Shown here piece after piece: positions 62,288 to 64,000 of a stretch of DNA of 64,000 bases (positions are counted from its first letter, which is position 1; each line of letters begins with the position of its first letter). The translations under genes were made by a program, and so were the position numbers. The notes under the pieces were generated by a model. The model did not search any database, was not told the origin of the DNA, and saw only the letters and a list, made by a program, of their open reading frames with translations. The DNA is from Algoriphagus alkaliphilus. GTDB taxonomy: Bacteria; Bacteroidota; Bacteroidia; Cytophagales; Cyclobacteriaceae. The stretch covers positions 62,001 to 126,000 of the forward strand of contig NZ_FMXE01000012.1 in assembly GCF_900103735.1 (NCBI RefSeq), written 5' to 3'.

Positions 62288-62390
62288 CATCAATAGCCCA
62301 GCTTTTTAAAGCTGGGTTATTGAATTGCCGAGTAAATTTAGCGCTGGCGTTGAAGGTTGATTTGGAAAAGAAAGATGATGCCAGCGCAAT
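62288..62390. repeat. palindromes between the metallophosphoesterase and hicB
   Basis: CAATAGCCCAGCTTT pairs with AAAGCTGGGTTATTG, a strong hairpin near 62290-62322. Farther on GCGCTGGC (62341-62348) pairs with GCCAGCGC (62380-62387). Neither has a clean U-run; the first could end the phosphoesterase transcript. Confidence 0.55.
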
Positions 62391-62428
62391 GGGATGGATT
62401 GTCGGAATAAAAATTCCACCCGCGTGAA

Positions 62429-62818
62429 TTACGAAGTAAATATTGAGGCTTTCTGTAATTCTTGAGCAAGTTTATGGAGAGTACGCTCTATCTTTTTTGC
62501 TTGTTCTTCAGAAGGATTTTTTGCTCCAGATACATATTGTCTAAGGAGCCCTGGATTCATTCCGGCATGTTCTGCAACAGTAGAAATTTTCAGAAAGTCA
62601 AAACGTTGAAACAGCGAATAAATATCAAATTGATGTTCAAATTGAATATTGTCAGGATTTAACTCTTCAAAGTCAAACAAGAGAATTTTTATTTTCTCCT
62701 CAAGTTCCGGGATAGAGTTTGCAAAGTCTGTGATCAGGTTTCCATTATATTCAACCCGTCCCCATAGTACTTTACCCTCACCTCTCTCAATTATTAGGGG
62801 GATTTTAACGATTTCCAT
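62429..62818 (-). CDS. hicB: HicB-like antitoxin with HTH
   Basis: Antitoxin partner of the HicA gene directly upstream. The N-terminal half is a partial RNase-H-like HicB fold (MEIVKIPLIIERGEGKVLWG and the acidic EELEEKIKILLFDFEEL part), and the C-terminal half is a helix-turn-helix (KISTVAEHAGMNPGLLRQYV) that probably represses its own promoter. I use Met at 62818; the longer ORF from 62842 adds eight residues. About 129 residues, normal for HTH-type HicB. Confidence 0.78.
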   Translation of the reverse strand: MEIVKIPLIIERGEGKVLWGRVEYNGNLITDFANSIPELEEKIKILLFDFEELNPDNIQFEHQFDIYSLFQRFDFLKISTVAEHAGMNPGLLRQYVSGAKNPSEEQAKKIERTLHKLAQELQKASIFTS

Positions 62819-62870
62819 TTTACGATCTTTCTGTTTGTTCAATAAGTTTCAAATATTCTAACTGGGTTGT

Positions 62871-63053
62871 TTACTTAAGTCCGGCTTGCTTCAGAATTGA
62901 ATTTAAAGTTCCTATCGGAATATCTCCTCCATGAATTGGGACAGTTACTTTTCCTTGTTTCTCGGGGTGGATCAACTGTAGATGACTACCCTTTTGGTCT
63001 TTTTTATACCAACCGTCTTTATGAAGCAACTTAAGCAACTCATTTACTTTCAT
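62871..63053 (-). CDS. hicA: HicA-like mRNA interferase toxin
   Basis: A 60-residue double-stranded-RNA-binding-fold toxin that cleaves mRNA or tmRNA. The catalytic His24 is in KKDQKGSHLQLIHPEK. The end VTVPIHGGDIPIGTLNSILK is typical of HicA. It is transcribed before hicB (minus strand, gap of 52 bases). Type II toxin-antitoxin pair; no phage or plasmid gene is visible next to it. Confidence 0.85.
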   Translation of the reverse strand: MKVNELLKLLHKDGWYKKDQKGSHLQLIHPEKQGKVTVPIHGGDIPIGTLNSILKQAGLK

Positions 63054-63836
63054 GAATCTAAGGTAACAAAAATGCTACCATAATAATTTTTAATAGTAAC
63101 TTTTTTGCTACTGTTTTTTGAATGACTGGGAGTAAAAAGCTTTAGCTTTTTTCTGCGCTCTCAAAAAGTTTGTCAGGAAAAAAGCGTAAATGGGAATTAT
63201 CTTGTTCAACTACTTCCGAACTTATCTCTATTTTTTCTGTAGTAATTTTTTGTAATAAAATAGTTGTCCTAAGATTGAATCGTAGTGCCCCCCCAGTCTC
63301 TCTGCCGTGTTGCGTCTGGGGATTTCATTCTAATCATAATTCATGACCTCCTCGGCATCGACTTCCCTTTCCTATCATTATTTATGGGCCGAGGTTGAAT
63401 ATCATTTCTCTTTTTTACACCTGGGATTAAAATCCCAGGCTACCCACCTAGCGTACCTACGGCACGCTTTTTTTATTGCAACAACTACCGCACACATCCA
63501 GAATTCAACCCCAAACCTCCATTTTCTGGTGAGTCTTGCTATGTCACTTTTTGCGAGAATGCTTTCAAGACCAGAATGTCATGGATAGAAGCTAGAATAG
63601 GAGGGCGCGTGAGGCCGACGCAAAAGCGGGCCGGCGTTTGGGTCTGCGCGGAGAAGCTTTTTTGCGTCTTGATTTTTTCGTTCTTTTTCATCAAGGAAAA
63701 AGAACAAGAAGAAAATATAAACCTATGATATCTCTGACGGAATTTTTATTCGGAATAAAAGCTTGGTAAAGGAGGGATGGTCAAATGGTTCAAATCCAGG
63801 AAAACCCCTTCTCCCAATTTCCTGTATATTCCTCTT
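63054..63836. other. gene-free, repeat-rich region
   Basis: 783 bases without a supported CDS. Contains a hairpin CTGGGATTAAAATCCCAG (63422-63439) followed by GGCTACCCACC, a GC-rich stretch (63601-63660, GGCGCGTGAGGCCGACGCAA) out of keeping with the AT-rich surroundings, and a purine-rich run CAAGGAAAAAGAACAAGAAG. These look like dispersed noncoding elements and possible remnants. Confidence 0.55.
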
Positions 63837-64000
63837 GTGAAAACCCTATTTATTAATTGTTTCTTAATCCTCTTTTTCGCTGGAAATACTTTTGCCCAAA
63901 AAGTAGTCATCAACCTCGATCCCAAAGGAATAAGCCCCAAAGAAACCGAATACCGAGTCTTGGAAGTCTTGGATCATCGGATTCAGAAGGCTGCCATTGG
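63837..64000 (+). CDS. secreted protein, N-terminal part only
   Basis: A frame that runs off the window end. GTG at 63837 gives a signal peptide (MKTLFINCFLILFFAGNTFA, cut before QKVV). The visible mature part is QKVVINLDPKGISPKETEYR and on to VLDHRIQKAAI. Product unknown. The minus-strand ORF at 63746-63940 is a shadow of this frame. Confidence 0.6.
   Translation, partial: MKTLFINCFLILFFAGNTFAQKVVINLDPKGISPKETEYRVLEVLDHRIQKAAI

Noticed and set aside
62239..62427. 62-codon ORF after the metallophosphoesterase
   Set aside because: Runs through two palindromes; no similarity or signal.
63343..63588. 81-codon ORF in the gap
   Set aside because: Covers dispersed-repeat sequence and lacks coding character.
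63785..63800. GGTTCAAATCC, like a tRNA T-loop
   Set aside because: No matching acceptor, D or anticodon arms around it.
63746..63940. 64-codon minus-strand ORF
   Set aside because: Overlaps the better plus-strand frame with a signal peptide.

Overview
The window is a stretch of chromosome from a Bacteroidota bacterium, most likely order Cytophagales and close to Cyclobacteriaceae/Algoriphagus. This is inferred from gene content, not from a marker gene: GldC, FtsX next to DUF3098, a TonB receptor with a carboxypeptidase-regulatory plug extension, the N-acyl-ornithine carbamoyltransferase version of arginine synthesis, HYC_CC_PP and DUF2911/DUF3347 proteins, PdeM, and almost no Shine-Dalgarno sequences. 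Base composition looks moderate and even. I see no rRNA, tRNA, CRISPR array, prophage or insertion sequence.

Layout. 1-5 kb: the 3' part of topoisomerase IV subunit A, a TrmH-type RNA methyltransferase broken by an in-frame TAG, a small barrel-like protein and a ceramidase-family hydrolase. 5-13 kb: cyclophilin preceded by four tandem micro-ORF repeats, PEP carboxykinase, a peptide transporter and a TonB receptor. 13-18 kb (minus strand): ftsX, DUF3098, truB, ribF, scoA, scoB, gldC. 18-24 kb: pdeM, DUF2147, a metY-metX operon behind a SAM riboswitch, and a SulP transporter/carbonic anhydrase pair. 24-32.7 kb (minus strand): a complete arginine operon (acyltransferase, argG, argC, argD, argF', argB, argE', argH), preceded by a structured leader that encodes a 39-residue peptide with four AGG arginine codons near its end. 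33-49 kb: mixed housekeeping genes, including an aminotransferase, a DsbA/FrnE-like protein, an SMP-30 protein, an MpaB-family protein, a Vms1/VLRF1-like release factor, HrpB, a WYL regulator, an M28 peptidase, an RluA-type synthase, MnmA and ArfB. 49-60 kb (minus strand): a copper/heavy-metal export cluster (HYC_CC_PP, CusA-like pump, TolC-like channel, CusB-like adaptor, DUF3347, CHY zinc finger, DUF2911, PepSY). 60-64 kb: a Tat-type metallophosphoesterase, a HicAB toxin-antitoxin pair, a repeat-rich gap and the start of a secreted protein that runs off the end.

Gene teams. The arginine genes cover every step from glutamate to arginine and appear to be controlled by arginyl-tRNA supply. MetX and MetY make homocysteine under SAM control. 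SulP and carbonic anhydrase overlap by four bases and probably handle bicarbonate together. The Cus-like proteins form a tripartite efflux pump with several accessory metal-binding proteins.

The most unusual signals are (1) a repeat whose unit begins at ATGAAA and ends exactly where the next ATGAAA begins, four times in tandem before the cyclophilin gene and once before a DUF3347 gene 46 kb away; (2) the arginine leader peptide with its run of hairpins; and (3) several kinds of intergenic repeats and palindromes, including a 20-base exact repeat shared by two promoter regions 26 kb apart.
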